Shown here in pieces: positions 23,486-31,283 of a stretch of 33,545 bases of DNA (its first letter is position 1; each line of letters starts with the position of its first letter). The notes under the pieces were generated by a model that saw nothing but the letters and a program-made list of their open reading frames with translations, searched no databases and was not told the origin of the DNA. Location of the stretch: positions 1 to 33,545 of the forward strand of contig JAGHZQ010000062.1 of the NCBI GenBank assembly GCA_017746715.1, in the 5' to 3' direction. The position numbers were made by a program, and so were the translations under genes. This stretch comes from Cyanobacteria bacterium SBLK (GTDB lineage: Bacteria > Cyanobacteriota > Cyanobacteriia > Cyanobacteriales > Spirulinaceae).

Positions 23486-23878
23486 ATGCTCGATCTAGAT
23501 ATTGAAGAAATCATCCCAATTTTACGGATATTTGATGAAGTCAAAGCGAGAGAATTTTATTTGGCTTTTTTGGGGTTTAAAGTAGATTGGGAACATCGAT
23601 TCGAACCGGATACGCCTATCTATATGCAGATTTCTAGAGGAAAAATCGTCTTGCATTTATCCGAGCATTCGGGGGATTGCAGTCCGGGAGCAACGGTGAT
23701 TATCGGCATAAAAAATATCGAAGAATATTACCAAGAATTAAGTCAAAAAGACTATAAGTATAATCGTCCCGGCATTGAAATCGCGCCTTGGCATGCAAAA
23801 GTGATGGAAGTTATCGATCCCTTTAGCAATCGCCTTCGCTTTAACCAAGACATTCCAGAAGAAAATCCCCAGTTTTGA
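23486..23878 (+). CDS. Glyoxalase/bleomycin-resistance superfamily protein
   Basis: The 130-residue protein has the vicinal oxygen chelate fold of the glyoxalase and bleomycin-resistance superfamily: PILRIFDEVKAREFYLAFLGFKVDW at the first module, IYMQISRGKIVLHLSEH, and a C-terminal MEVIDPFSNRLRFNQ. The length and the FYxxFLGF pattern fit the antibiotic-binding or small-molecule-binding members more than true glyoxalase I. Candidate metal ligands are few, so it may bind a ligand rather than catalyse. It stands alone behind its own strong promoter. Confidence 0.85.
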   Translation: MLDLDIEEIIPILRIFDEVKAREFYLAFLGFKVDWEHRFEPDTPIYMQISRGKIVLHLSEHSGDCSPGATVIIGIKNIEEYYQELSQKDYKYNRPGIEIAPWHAKVMEVIDPFSNRLRFNQDIPEENPQF

Positions 23879-23974
23879 CCTTGAAAGGCGATCGCCCTCC
23901 CCGAAATATCGGGCAATTGGGAAGAGAATATGGCAAAATAGGGTTTTAAGCGTTCATAAAAAGCAAAAAATTCT

Positions 23975-25063
23975 ATGTCAGTCTTGGCAGCAATTGGGGT
24001 TCTCGCCCTCTTAATCGTCGTACACGAACTCGGACATTTTGCCGCCGCGCGGTTGCAAAATATTCGCGTCAATCGCTTTTCCATCGGTTTTGGACCCGTT
24101 CTACTCAAATACCAAGGGTCGCAAACCGAATATGCCATTCGCGCGTTTCCCTTGGGAGGATTTGTGGGATTTCCCGATGACGAACCCGATAGCGAGATTC
24201 CGCCAGACGATCCCGACTTACTTCGCAACCGTCCCCTTTTAGATCGGGCGATCGTTATTAGTGCGGGAGTTATTGCAAACCTCATTTTTGCTTATTTTCT
24301 CCTGACCGCCCAAATTGCTACAGTAGGATTGCCAGATTTTAACTATCAACCTGGGGTAGCGATCGCGGATGTGGTCGCTGAAAGCGCGAGTGCCGCCCGA
24401 GATGCGGGTATTGAAGCGGGAGATATTATCTTAAGCATTGACTCCCAAAAACTCGCAGCATCGGAAAATGCCCTACCCCAATTAATGGAGAAAATCCAAC
24501 AATCTCCCAATCGCCCTTTAAACATAGAAGTCCAACGAGGAGAGAAACTTTTAACGCTACAAGTAACTCCTCAATTGGGAGAAGACGGACAGGGGAAGAT
24601 TGGCGTGATTCTTTCTCCCAATGGCGAATTATTTCGCGATCGTCAGAATCCCATTGCCGCATTGGGTAAAGGAGCAGATGAATTTCAACGCCTGAGCGTC
24701 CTCACTTTTCAAGGATTTGCCCATCTCATTCGCAACTTTAGCGAAACGGCAGAACAAGTTGCAGGTCCTGTCAAAATCGTTGAAATTGGCGCGAGTCTTG
24801 CCCGTTCCGATGCGGGGAGTCTCTTCCAATTTGGTGCTTTAATTAGCATTAATTTGGCCATTATCAATATTTTGCCCCTACCCGCATTAGACGGCGGACA
24901 ATTGGCATTTTTACTGGTAGAAGGACTGCGAGGAAAACCTTTGCCCGATCGCCTACAAGACAGCATCATGCAAACGGGATTTGTTTTGCTGTTGGGTTTG
25001 GGCGTATTCTTGATCGTCCGCGATACGGCCAATCTAGAAGTCATTCAAAAATTATTTCAGTAG
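23975..25063 (+). CDS. rseP: RseP-type site-2 membrane metalloprotease
   Basis: The 362-residue membrane protein begins in the membrane with the zinc motif HELGH (17-21), and continues FPLGGFVGF, a PDZ domain (about 125-195, with GIEAGDIILSIDSQKL) and the second metal-binding segment NILPLPALDGGQLAFLL. A last membrane helix precedes the C-terminus. It cleaves membrane-spanning segments of substrates such as anti-sigma factors, acting after a first cut. Length and motif order are normal. The gene is followed by a repeat-rich spacer. Confidence 0.95.
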   Translation: MSVLAAIGVLALLIVVHELGHFAAARLQNIRVNRFSIGFGPVLLKYQGSQTEYAIRAFPLGGFVGFPDDEPDSEIPPDDPDLLRNRPLLDRAIVISAGVIANLIFAYFLLTAQIATVGLPDFNYQPGVAIADVVAESASAARDAGIEAGDIILSIDSQKLAASENALPQLMEKIQQSPNRPLNIEVQRGEKLLTLQVTPQLGEDGQGKIGVILSPNGELFRDRQNPIAALGKGADEFQRLSVLTFQGFAHLIRNFSETAEQVAGPVKIVEIGASLARSDAGSLFQFGALISINLAIINILPLPALDGGQLAFLLVEGLRGKPLPDRLQDSIMQTGFVLLLGLGVFLIVRDTANLEVIQKLFQ

Positions 25064-25213
25064 GGAAGAATCCCCCCTAACCTTATTTTGTGTAGGGTGT
25101 AGCAATAACCCCCCTTAGAAAAGGGGGGGAAACCAATAATAACCTACCCCCTCGACCCCTTCCCAAGAGAGGGAGAGCAAGCAGGAAGCAACCAATAATA
25201 AACAACCAATTCC
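25064..25213. repeat. Repeat-rich spacer with 27-bp exact repeat (copy 2) and a GC hairpin
   Basis: Bases 25080-25106 are identical to 19066-19092 within ycf48. The next bases form the stem CCCCCC (25109-25114) and GGGGGG around TTAGAAAA, of a form common in cyanobacterial spacers. The right part repeats AACCAATAATAA twice. The hairpin may end the rseP transcript but has no T tract. Confidence 0.7.
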
Positions 25214-25876
25214 GTGAGTTTGAATCGTAAATGGGCGAGTAACCAACAAAGGGCGCTAGAAATTCTGGTTCGTCTCAAGCGTCTTTATCCAGATGCAACT
25301 TGCAGTCTTGACTATGAAACAATCGTACAACTTTTAGTTGCGACCATGCTTTCGGCACAATGCACTGACGAACGAGTTAATAAAGTAACTCCAGCATTGT
25401 TTGCTCGTTTTCCCGATGCAAAAGCACTCGCCGAAAGCGATCGCGAAGAACTCGAAACCCTGATTCGTTCGACAGGATTTTATCGCAACAAAGCGAAAAA
25501 TATTCAAGGTGCCTGTCAGAAAATCGTCACGGAATTTAATGGAGAAGTTCCACCCTATATGGATAAATTGCTGCAACTTCCGGGAGTGGCAAGGAAGACA
25601 GCCAATGTCGTTCTCGCCCACGGTTTTGGCAAAAATATCGGCGTAACGGTAGATACTCACGTGAAACGATTGAGCAATCGTTTGGGATTGACCGAACATA
25701 GCGATCCCCTTAAAATCGAACGGGATTTAATGCGACTTCTCCCTCGAGAAGATTGGGAAAATTGGTCGATTCGCCTCATCTATCACGGTCGTGCGATCTG
25801 TAAAGCACGCAAACCCAATTGTCAAAGTTGTGCTTTGGCCGATCTTTGCCCTTCTTCAACGAACGACGAACAATAA
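25214..25876 (+). CDS. nth: Endonuclease III
   Basis: The 220-residue protein is a bifunctional DNA glycosylase and AP lyase of the HhH-GPD superfamily that removes oxidised pyrimidines. The helix-hairpin-helix LPGVARKTANVVL carries catalytic Lys128, and VDTHVKRLSNRLG carries Asp147. The C-terminus holds the [4Fe-4S] cluster loop with Cys196, Cys203, Cys206 and Cys212 at the canonical spacing C-x6-C-x2-C-x5-C. The start is GTG at 25214. It is 3 bases from the next gene and probably co-transcribed with it. Confidence 0.96.
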   Translation: MSLNRKWASNQQRALEILVRLKRLYPDATCSLDYETIVQLLVATMLSAQCTDERVNKVTPALFARFPDAKALAESDREELETLIRSTGFYRNKAKNIQGACQKIVTEFNGEVPPYMDKLLQLPGVARKTANVVLAHGFGKNIGVTVDTHVKRLSNRLGLTEHSDPLKIERDLMRLLPREDWENWSIRLIYHGRAICKARKPNCQSCALADLCPSSTNDEQ

Positions 25877-25879
25877 ACA

Positions 25880-26899
25880 ATGACCGATGAAAGCCAATTC
25901 ACGAATACTTCAACTTCACTCAGTACCAACAACCAACAACAAATAACAAATATTTTTAATTCTTTGGTTTCAGTAGAAGGACGAGTGTGTTTTCCTTGCG
26001 TTCCTTCGATGGTAGAGGAATGCTCGAATGCGATCGCCAATTTAGTTGCAGGTTTTGGCCAGCCTTTATCTTTAGAAGATCGCGATCGCTTGCGAGCAGG
26101 GATGGCAGAATTCATAAAAAAAGGATTTGAACAATCTCCTCTCTCGCAATTAACCATTGAATATCGCCCGAACAAACCGCCAGAAACGGGTTTATTTTTT
26201 GAGATCGAGACCGTTTCTCCGACTCCTGAAACGGGTTATCAAAATTGGATTCAACGCCGTCGAACATTAGGCAATCGCCCGGATGCAAAGATCGCAGCGA
26301 TCGCGAGTGATTTAGAAAAATCTGCCTCTATTTTAGAAATTGGTGGCGGTAGAAATGGATTGGCTTTGGGGCGATCGGGTTATAAGATAGAAGTGGTGGA
26401 ATCCGTTCTCGAATTTGCTACCGAGTTAGAAGTAATTGCCAAAAGAGAAGAGTTATTTTTAAGCGTCAAAATCGGCTCTATTTTCGATCCGGTGTTGCGG
26501 CTGCGTCCTGCTGGGTTCGAGCTGGCGATCGCATCGGATTTTATTCCCGTATGCTGTCGGAGTCTGCAAGATATTCGTCTTTTACTGGCTAAACTTTGCG
26601 ATGGGGTTAAAAGTGGTGGTTTGATTGTTTTAGGAATGTTTTTGGTAGAAGAAGGAGGGAAACCTTGCGATCGCATTATCGAACTTTCCCAAGTACGCGG
26701 ATGTTATTTCCAAACGCGATCGCAACTCAAAGAAGTAATGAAAGATTTACCCTTAACATTGCTATCCGATGAATCTTTTCTGGAAGAAGAAACTGACCTG
26801 CCAAAAGCATTAATTCATTGGGCATCGGGACGAGATTTATTTCCTCAAAATGAGGAACGATTACTCGAATTTCGCTGGATTATCTATCAGCGAATTTAG
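25880..26899 (+). CDS. Class I methyltransferase-like protein
   Basis: The 339-residue protein has an N-terminal domain of unknown type (CFPCVPSMVEECSNAIANLV, about 37-56) and a central SAM-binding Rossmann motif, ASILEIGGGRNGLAL, near residue 150, followed by acidic EVVESVLEF. The later SDFIPVCC and GGLIVLGMFLVEEG fit the fourth and fifth strands of a class I methyltransferase. The substrate is unknown. Residues about 9-28 (TSTSLSTNNQQQITN) are low-complexity and are encoded by a repeat of the AACAACCAACAAC type found elsewhere in the window, so the true conserved protein may start near residue 30. Its stop codon overlaps the stop of the convergent binding-protein gene by four bases. Confidence 0.7.
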   Translation: MTDESQFTNTSTSLSTNNQQQITNIFNSLVSVEGRVCFPCVPSMVEECSNAIANLVAGFGQPLSLEDRDRLRAGMAEFIKKGFEQSPLSQLTIEYRPNKPPETGLFFEIETVSPTPETGYQNWIQRRRTLGNRPDAKIAAIASDLEKSASILEIGGGRNGLALGRSGYKIEVVESVLEFATELEVIAKREELFLSVKIGSIFDPVLRLRPAGFELAIASDFIPVCCRSLQDIRLLLAKLCDGVKSGGLIVLGMFLVEEGGKPCDRIIELSQVRGCYFQTRSQLKEVMKDLPLTLLSDESFLEEETDLPKALIHWASGRDLFPQNEERLLEFRWIIYQRI

Positions 26900-28215
26900 G
26901 CTGCAATAAATTCATTCCACTTTTGTACGAGATAAGTTTGTTCATCCATGACAGAATTCCAACAAACGACATTCCCGAGGCGATCGTTAAAATTACCGCC
27001 ATCTCGCACCGCACCTTTATCGGCAATTTTTTTATCAAACGGATCGAGGATATCTTCCGCCGCAGGTTTTCCCTCATACCAGAAATCCCATTCAAAAGGT
27101 TTCATAAACTTCTTGGCATTCTCTGGTGCTGCACTATAATATCCCTGTCGTCCGAGAAATGCGCCCAACCAACCCTCTAACATCCAATTGAGATATTCGT
27201 AAGCCGCATCTAATTCAATCCCGGAAAGATTGCGAGATAAACCGATACCGCCGCCCCAACCGCGATATCCTTCCTTAAGAGGACCGTAAGTACATTCTAT
27301 TCCTCGCGATCGCACCGCTGTCACCGCAGGCGACCACATAGACTGTAAAACAACCTCTCCCGATGCCATTAAATTCACCGATTCATCGAAGGTTTTCCAG
27401 AAAGCGCGGAATTGACCGTTTTTCTTTTGTTCGATGAGAATTTCGGTCACTTTATCGAGTTCTTCTTTCGTCATATTACCTTTATCGCCAAAGGTCATAA
27501 TTCCTGATGCTTCAATGACCATTGCCGCATCCATAATGCCAATGGAAGGAATATCCAAAATTGAGGTTTTTCCTTTAAATTCCGGAGCGAATAATTGTCC
27601 CCAAGATTCGATCTTTTTGCCGACTAAATCCGGTCGCCAACCCAGAGTATCGGCATTATATTGAAAGGGAATTAAAGTAGCCCAATCTGTAGGGGTTTCG
27701 GAGAATTCTTTTGAATCTTCCCCTTTCAAGAACATGACTTTTCTCGGAGCTGTTCCTTGAGATGTATTAACGGGTGCATTTTCATATAAATTTCCCGTTG
27801 TAAAAATGGGGACAATTTTATCGAATTCTTTGATTTTCTTCACATCAATTGGTTGTAGATTTCCTGAAGGAATGACCAAAGGCAAACTAAAGTATTCCCC
27901 GTCAAAAATATCGTATTGCTTGGGTTGAGTAATGGCAATTTGATTATTTTCTTCCGTACTCAATGCCCGCATATCAACTTTGAAGCCGAGATCTTTTTGA
28001 ATTTGTTCGGCAACCTCATTAATTTGCGAAACGCCCGTGCCAATAAATCGTAGCGTAACGTCTTTGATTTTATTGGTATTGAGTTCTGGACTTCTCGGTT
28101 TTTTCTCGGAAGATGTTTCTGTTTTTTCCGAGTTATTAGCACAGCCTTTAGCAGTGAGAAAAGCGCTAGCAGCAAGCCCTGTTTGAATGAGTCGGCGACG
28201 AGAAAGATTTGACAT
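26896..28215 (-). CDS. PotD-like ABC transporter binding protein (Tat lipoprotein)
   Basis: The 439-residue protein starts with SRRRLIQTGLAASAFL, a twin-arginine signal, followed by GC at a lipobox-like site, so it is probably a folded lipoprotein exported by Tat. The mature part is a type II periplasmic binding protein of the spermidine/putrescine PotD group: NLQPIDVKKIKEFD, PFQYNADTLGWRPD, and LSRNLSGIELDAAYEYLNWMLEG. It should deliver a polyamine-like or related small solute to the ABC ATPase encoded upstream, 88 bases away. No permease gene lies on either side. The spacer at 28222-28256 has GTTGGTTGTTAGTTATTCG repeats. Confidence 0.85.
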   Translation of the reverse strand: MSNLSRRRLIQTGLAASAFLTAKGCANNSEKTETSSEKKPRSPELNTNKIKDVTLRFIGTGVSQINEVAEQIQKDLGFKVDMRALSTEENNQIAITQPKQYDIFDGEYFSLPLVIPSGNLQPIDVKKIKEFDKIVPIFTTGNLYENAPVNTSQGTAPRKVMFLKGEDSKEFSETPTDWATLIPFQYNADTLGWRPDLVGKKIESWGQLFAPEFKGKTSILDIPSIGIMDAAMVIEASGIMTFGDKGNMTKEELDKVTEILIEQKKNGQFRAFWKTFDESVNLMASGEVVLQSMWSPAVTAVRSRGIECTYGPLKEGYRGWGGGIGLSRNLSGIELDAAYEYLNWMLEGWLGAFLGRQGYYSAAPENAKKFMKPFEWDFWYEGKPAAEDILDPFDKKIADKGAVRDGGNFNDRLGNVVCWNSVMDEQTYLVQKWNEFIAA

Positions 28216-28303
28216 TTTTTTTGTTGGTTGTTAGTTATTCGTTGTTGGTTATTCGTCTTCCTTCTTTCTCCTCTCTTGGCAGGAGTTCGAGATGGGTTGA
28301 TTA

Positions 28304-29464
28304 TCAATGAGAAAGAAAAATACACTCATTTGGCGACCAACTGAGATTCACGAGTTGCCCTTCTTGATAATTCTCAGTAAGCCAATCTTCGGTACGTGTT
28401 TTATATAGTAACTCTTTGCCATTGTTTTCTTGGAGGAGGGAAACGCGAGTAATATAACCTGTAAATTCAACAGAACTAATTCGAGCAGAAAGGGAATTAG
28501 AGATGGGTTGAGAAGATTGAGAATAGGAGTGTAAGTGCATGAGATCTGAACGCACGCAACAGGCCGCTTTTGTACCAATAGGAATGGCATGTCCTGTTGC
28601 TAAAAGCGACTCAATACCATCAACTTCAAGAGTAATAATATCGCGATCGCCTTCCTGAGAACTATCCGTGACTTTACCAATAAAAATATTATTATCTCCC
28701 ACAAAACGAGCGACGAATTGAGAGGCGGGAGAACGGTAAATTTCGGACGGATTTCCGACTTGATCCACCCGTCCGCGATCCATGACCACGATAAGATCGG
28801 AAAGGGAAAAAGCCTCATCTTGGGCGTGAGTCACTTGGATGAAGGTCATGCCGAATTTTTTTTGCAACTTCTTGAGTTCCCCCCTCGTTTTCACCCGCAG
28901 GGACTCGTCTAAGGCGCTTAAAGGCTCGTCAAGGAGGAGCACTTGGGGGCGGGTCGCTAAGGCACGGGCGAGGGCGATACGCTGCTGCTGACCCCCGCTC
29001 AGTTGATGGGGCTTGCGACGGGCAAATTCTCCCATTCCCATGATATCCAGCATTTCCTCGATAATAACGGCGCGATCGCGTTCCTTCATACCGCGAATTT
29101 TCAAGCCAAACCCGACATTGTCCCAGACGGTTTTGTGCGGGAACAGGGCATAATTTTGAAAGACCATGGCCGTGTTGCGTTGGGCTGGGGGTTGGGAAGT
29201 AACCTCGCGATCGCCGATGTAAATTTGCCCCGCCGTAACTTCTTCGTGTCCCGCGAGCATCCGCAATGTGGTGGTTTTACCACAGCCACTCGGTCCCAAT
29301 AAACAACAATAGGAGCCGGCGGGAATGTCGAGGGTAATATTTTCGACGGCGACGACAGACCCGTATTTTTTGGTTAGCGATCGCAGTTTGACCCCGCGAG
29401 CTTCGGGATGCAGGGGATCGTATTCGGGAGGGGAAGAACGCAAAGGCTGCGCGGTTTGGGTCAT
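28304..29464 (-). CDS. potA: PotA-like ABC transporter ATPase
   Basis: The 386-residue protein is an ABC ATPase of the polyamine/iron/sugar importer type. It has Walker A GPSGCGKTTTL near residue 58, signature LSGGQQQRIALARA, Walker B LLLDEPLSALD and the switch His in THAQDEA. The C-terminal 120 residues form the TOBE-like regulatory domain (AARFVGDNNIFIGKV and later). The MalK/PotA length and domain order are normal. It precedes the PotD-like gene, so the pair is transcribed together. The upstream gap holds two copies of CAGTTAT. Confidence 0.92.
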   Translation of the reverse strand: MTQTAQPLRSSPPEYDPLHPEARGVKLRSLTKKYGSVVAVENITLDIPAGSYCCLLGPSGCGKTTTLRMLAGHEEVTAGQIYIGDREVTSQPPAQRNTAMVFQNYALFPHKTVWDNVGFGLKIRGMKERDRAVIIEEMLDIMGMGEFARRKPHQLSGGQQQRIALARALATRPQVLLLDEPLSALDESLRVKTRGELKKLQKKFGMTFIQVTHAQDEAFSLSDLIVVMDRGRVDQVGNPSEIYRSPASQFVARFVGDNNIFIGKVTDSSQEGDRDIITLEVDGIESLLATGHAIPIGTKAACCVRSDLMHLHSYSQSSQPISNSLSARISSVEFTGYITRVSLLQENNGKELLYKTRTEDWLTENYQEGQLVNLSWSPNECIFLSH

Positions 29465-29625
29465 TTCAGTTATCAGTTATCGGTTTGTTCCCTAACTGGG
29501 GGGATATAGGGTGGAAGCGTTAAGACTTGATTAAGGCGATCGCTTTCTGTATACAGTTAGAATGCGATCGGTTAATGTATAAAACTCTACACTTTTCAGG
29601 GCAATGCAGGCCAAGGGAGCAAAAA

Positions 29626-30018
29626 ATGTCAGATTCCTACCTTGTTTTTATTTGCGGTTCGGCATTACGAGGACAGCCGGATCATCACGCGATCGCCGAG
29701 ACGAAGTTTGTGAAAGAAGTGACAACCGAACCTCGTTATCGCCTCCATTCTGTTGAGGATAAACATCCGGGGATTTATGAAGTGACTGAAGGAGGGATTT
29801 CAATTGCTGGGGAACTTTATGAGATGACGCAGGCACAATACGACCATTTATTAGCACAAGAACCGCCTCATCTTTATCCTTCTCCGATCGCTTTAGAAGG
29901 AGGAGGAGAGGCGATCGCGATGCTTTATCCTCGGGAAATTATTGAAGAGCGAAATTATAGGGACGTTTCCAGTTATGGCAGTTGGACGGCTTATAAAAAT
30001 TCGGGTAAAAATGGGTGA
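29626..30018 (+). CDS. Allophanate hydrolase C-terminal-like (gamma-glutamylcyclotransferase fold) protein
   Basis: The start at 29626 is chosen for the ribosome-binding site AAGGGAG (29612-29618); an upstream TTG in the same frame lacks support. The 130-residue protein has the opening YLVFICGSALRGQPDHH, HPGIYEV and GELYEMTQAQYDHLLAQEP, typical of the small family related to the C-terminal domain of allophanate hydrolase and the gamma-glutamylcyclotransferase fold. The role of stand-alone members is unclear. It faces the PIN module tail to tail across a 61-base gap. Confidence 0.8.
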   Translation: MSDSYLVFICGSALRGQPDHHAIAETKFVKEVTTEPRYRLHSVEDKHPGIYEVTEGGISIAGELYEMTQAQYDHLLAQEPPHLYPSPIALEGGGEAIAMLYPREIIEERNYRDVSSYGSWTAYKNSGKNG

Positions 30019-30079
30019 TTTTGCTCGGGCGATCGCCAATTCTATCGTTTGCAATCATGGCGATCGCAGCTATATTCTA

Positions 30080-30580
30080 TTACTTAGAATCCCACTCCCG
30101 CAAATCTTGAAAGTTTATCGCATCAATAGATTGCTTTTTTAAGTAATCCAAAAATCTCAAATCGTTTGTTAATACTAAATATCTATTTAGACAGGCTTCT
30201 AGTATCCCGCAGTCTGTGAGTCCAAATTTATTGCAAGATTGAACTTGGCTAATTTGCTGACTTTTGATGTAAATTTCAGTGAGGCGATTGATAATCTGGG
30301 CAAGTACATTTAAAGCTAAAGTTTTTTCGGGTTCTGCAATTTGATTTATAAAGCCGTTCACTTCTGTTAAAATACTTGGCATAGTGATAAAACTAGAAAA
30401 TTCACTCATAAATTTTAATAAAAGTGTATAATCTTCAGGAAAAAATATCTTAGTTCTTTTAAATTGTGAAATCCGTTTGGGATTCACCGTTCCAACTACC
30501 CACAATATAAAAATATTGGAATCAATAATAATTCCTTGGCTGCGATATTGAGATAAGACATAATTGACATAAGTATTCAT
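30080..30580 (-). CDS. PIN-domain putative ribonuclease
   Basis: This 166-residue protein has the acidic quartet of a PIN nuclease: Asp20 in GIIIDSNIFIL, Glu73 in ILTEVNG, Asp123 in FGLTDCGILEA and Asp140 in LVLTNDLRF. PIN domains are metal-dependent RNases and often the toxins of VapBC modules. This one is longer than VapC and has an inserted helical part (about 40-65). Its start overlaps the preceding gene by ATGA, so translation is coupled. The partner is not a standard VapB-type DNA-binding antitoxin, which makes the pair unusual. Codon use and AT content are higher than in the chromosomal neighbours, suggesting transfer. Confidence 0.8.
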   Translation of the reverse strand: MNTYVNYVLSQYRSQGIIIDSNIFILWVVGTVNPKRISQFKRTKIFFPEDYTLLLKFMSEFSSFITMPSILTEVNGFINQIAEPEKTLALNVLAQIINRLTEIYIKSQQISQVQSCNKFGLTDCGILEACLNRYLVLTNDLRFLDYLKKQSIDAINFQDLREWDSK

Positions 30581-30867
30581 ATTTTACGAATTTTCATGGA
30601 TTTCACTTTCCCGGTTTCTGCCGCGATCTCAAAAATTTTATACGTCCGCTCGTATTGGCGATAATTAGCATCTGGTAGAATGGGATTATAAGGTATTTGT
30701 TTAGGATCGTCATATCCTAACGTAATAAACCAACTTTTATCATCATCAGAAATTTCTACTTCCTCTAAACGTATATCTTGGATATTGTCTCCAAGATCGT
30801 TTTGAATCGTTTTGAAGTAATTTATTGCAATTTGGACGGCTGTTTGTACATTGAGAACAGTATTCAT
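30577..30867 (-). CDS. Small acidic partner of the PIN protein
   Basis: The 96-residue protein (ATG at 30867; an upstream TTG is possible) contains NYFKTIQNDLGDNIQDIRLEEVEISDDDKSWFITLGYDD and then YKIFEIAAETGKVKSMKIRKI. It resembles small proteins I have seen next to PIN genes in cyanobacteria: one helix, then the LEEVE...W-x-I-T-LG strand pair. It lacks a ribbon-helix-helix, HTH or AbrB fold, and is net acidic, as expected of a protein inhibitor. Its stop overlaps the PIN start (ATGA). An immunity or antitoxin role is inferred only from position and charge. Confidence 0.65.
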   Translation of the reverse strand: MNTVLNVQTAVQIAINYFKTIQNDLGDNIQDIRLEEVEISDDDKSWFITLGYDDPKQIPYNPILPDANYRQYERTYKIFEIAAETGKVKSMKIRKI

Positions 30868-30888
30868 GGTTATTTTGCTAGTTGTCAA

Positions 30889-31081
30889 TCAAGAATATCG
30901 GAATGTTTTGTTATTTCAACTCGTTTTATCTTTGAGAGTTTATGGAAATGATATTGTATTTTTTGGATCTGTTCGCGTAAAAGAAAGAAAATATTTAACA
31001 AGATTTAATATTAAGTCGTGTTTCTCGCGATCGCCTTTCAAGTTTCTTCTTCATCATCCAGTGCAGAAAGAGGAAGGGTTT
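30889..31081. other. Non-coding AT-rich spacer
   Basis: Between the start of the small acidic gene and the transposable element no intact gene is seen. A plus-strand open frame here crosses the mobile element's terminal repeat and has no family resemblance. The right end, 31038-31081, is the tail of the disrupted frame described separately. Confidence 0.5.
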
Positions 31082-31283
31082 GACCCGTGGGGTGCATCTC
31101 AAATTCGTAAATTTATATCTCCCCTACTACCTTCGTAAGGGGGGGATTGGCTTCCCCCTTTCAAAGGGGGACGGGAGGGGGATAAAAAACTGGCGATAAA
31201 GAGTATTTTTGCAAAACTGAGATGCACCCGACCCGTGAGCACTTCGTGTAAACCTTTTTTCAGTCCTTCAAGTATGATTTCAT
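31038..31283 (-). pseudogene. Disrupted C-terminal coding fragment split by a mobile element
   Basis: If the element at 31090-31229 and one 8-base duplication are removed, a minus-strand frame reads EIILEGLKKGLHEVLTGQ and then TLPLSALDDEEET to a stop at 31038. It has no ATG, GTG or TTG at its 5' end. It begins inside the last codons of the ATPase gene, in another frame, and one extra C in the C-run at 31284-31288 (minus strand) would join it to the ATPase. It is either the lost C-terminus of that ATPase or the remnant of a small antitoxin-like gene. Confidence 0.6.
31082..31237. mobile_element. 140-bp MITE with 8-bp target-site duplication
   Basis: Perfect 12-bp terminal inverted repeats, GGGTGCATCTCA (31090-31101) and TGAGATGCACCC (31218-31229), bound a 140-bp element with no coding capacity. 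Each side has the identical octamer GACCCGTG (31082-31089 and 31230-31237), a target-site duplication. The interior contains the perfect stem CCCCCTTT/AAAGGGGG (31154-31161 and 31163-31170) and other C-rich/G-rich pairs, so the single strand can fold into a long hairpin. This is a non-autonomous transposable element; the transposase that moves it is elsewhere. Confidence 0.88.

Noticed and set aside
23752..24285. Open minus-strand frame of 177 codons opposite the glyoxalase and protease genes
   Set aside because: It covers the ends of two well-supported plus-strand genes and is rich in Ser, Arg and Gly as expected of antisense readings.
30851..31138. Plus-strand open frame of 95 codons
   Set aside because: It overlaps the small acidic gene start and crosses the mobile-element terminal repeat. 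Composition is not protein-like and no start signal is present.
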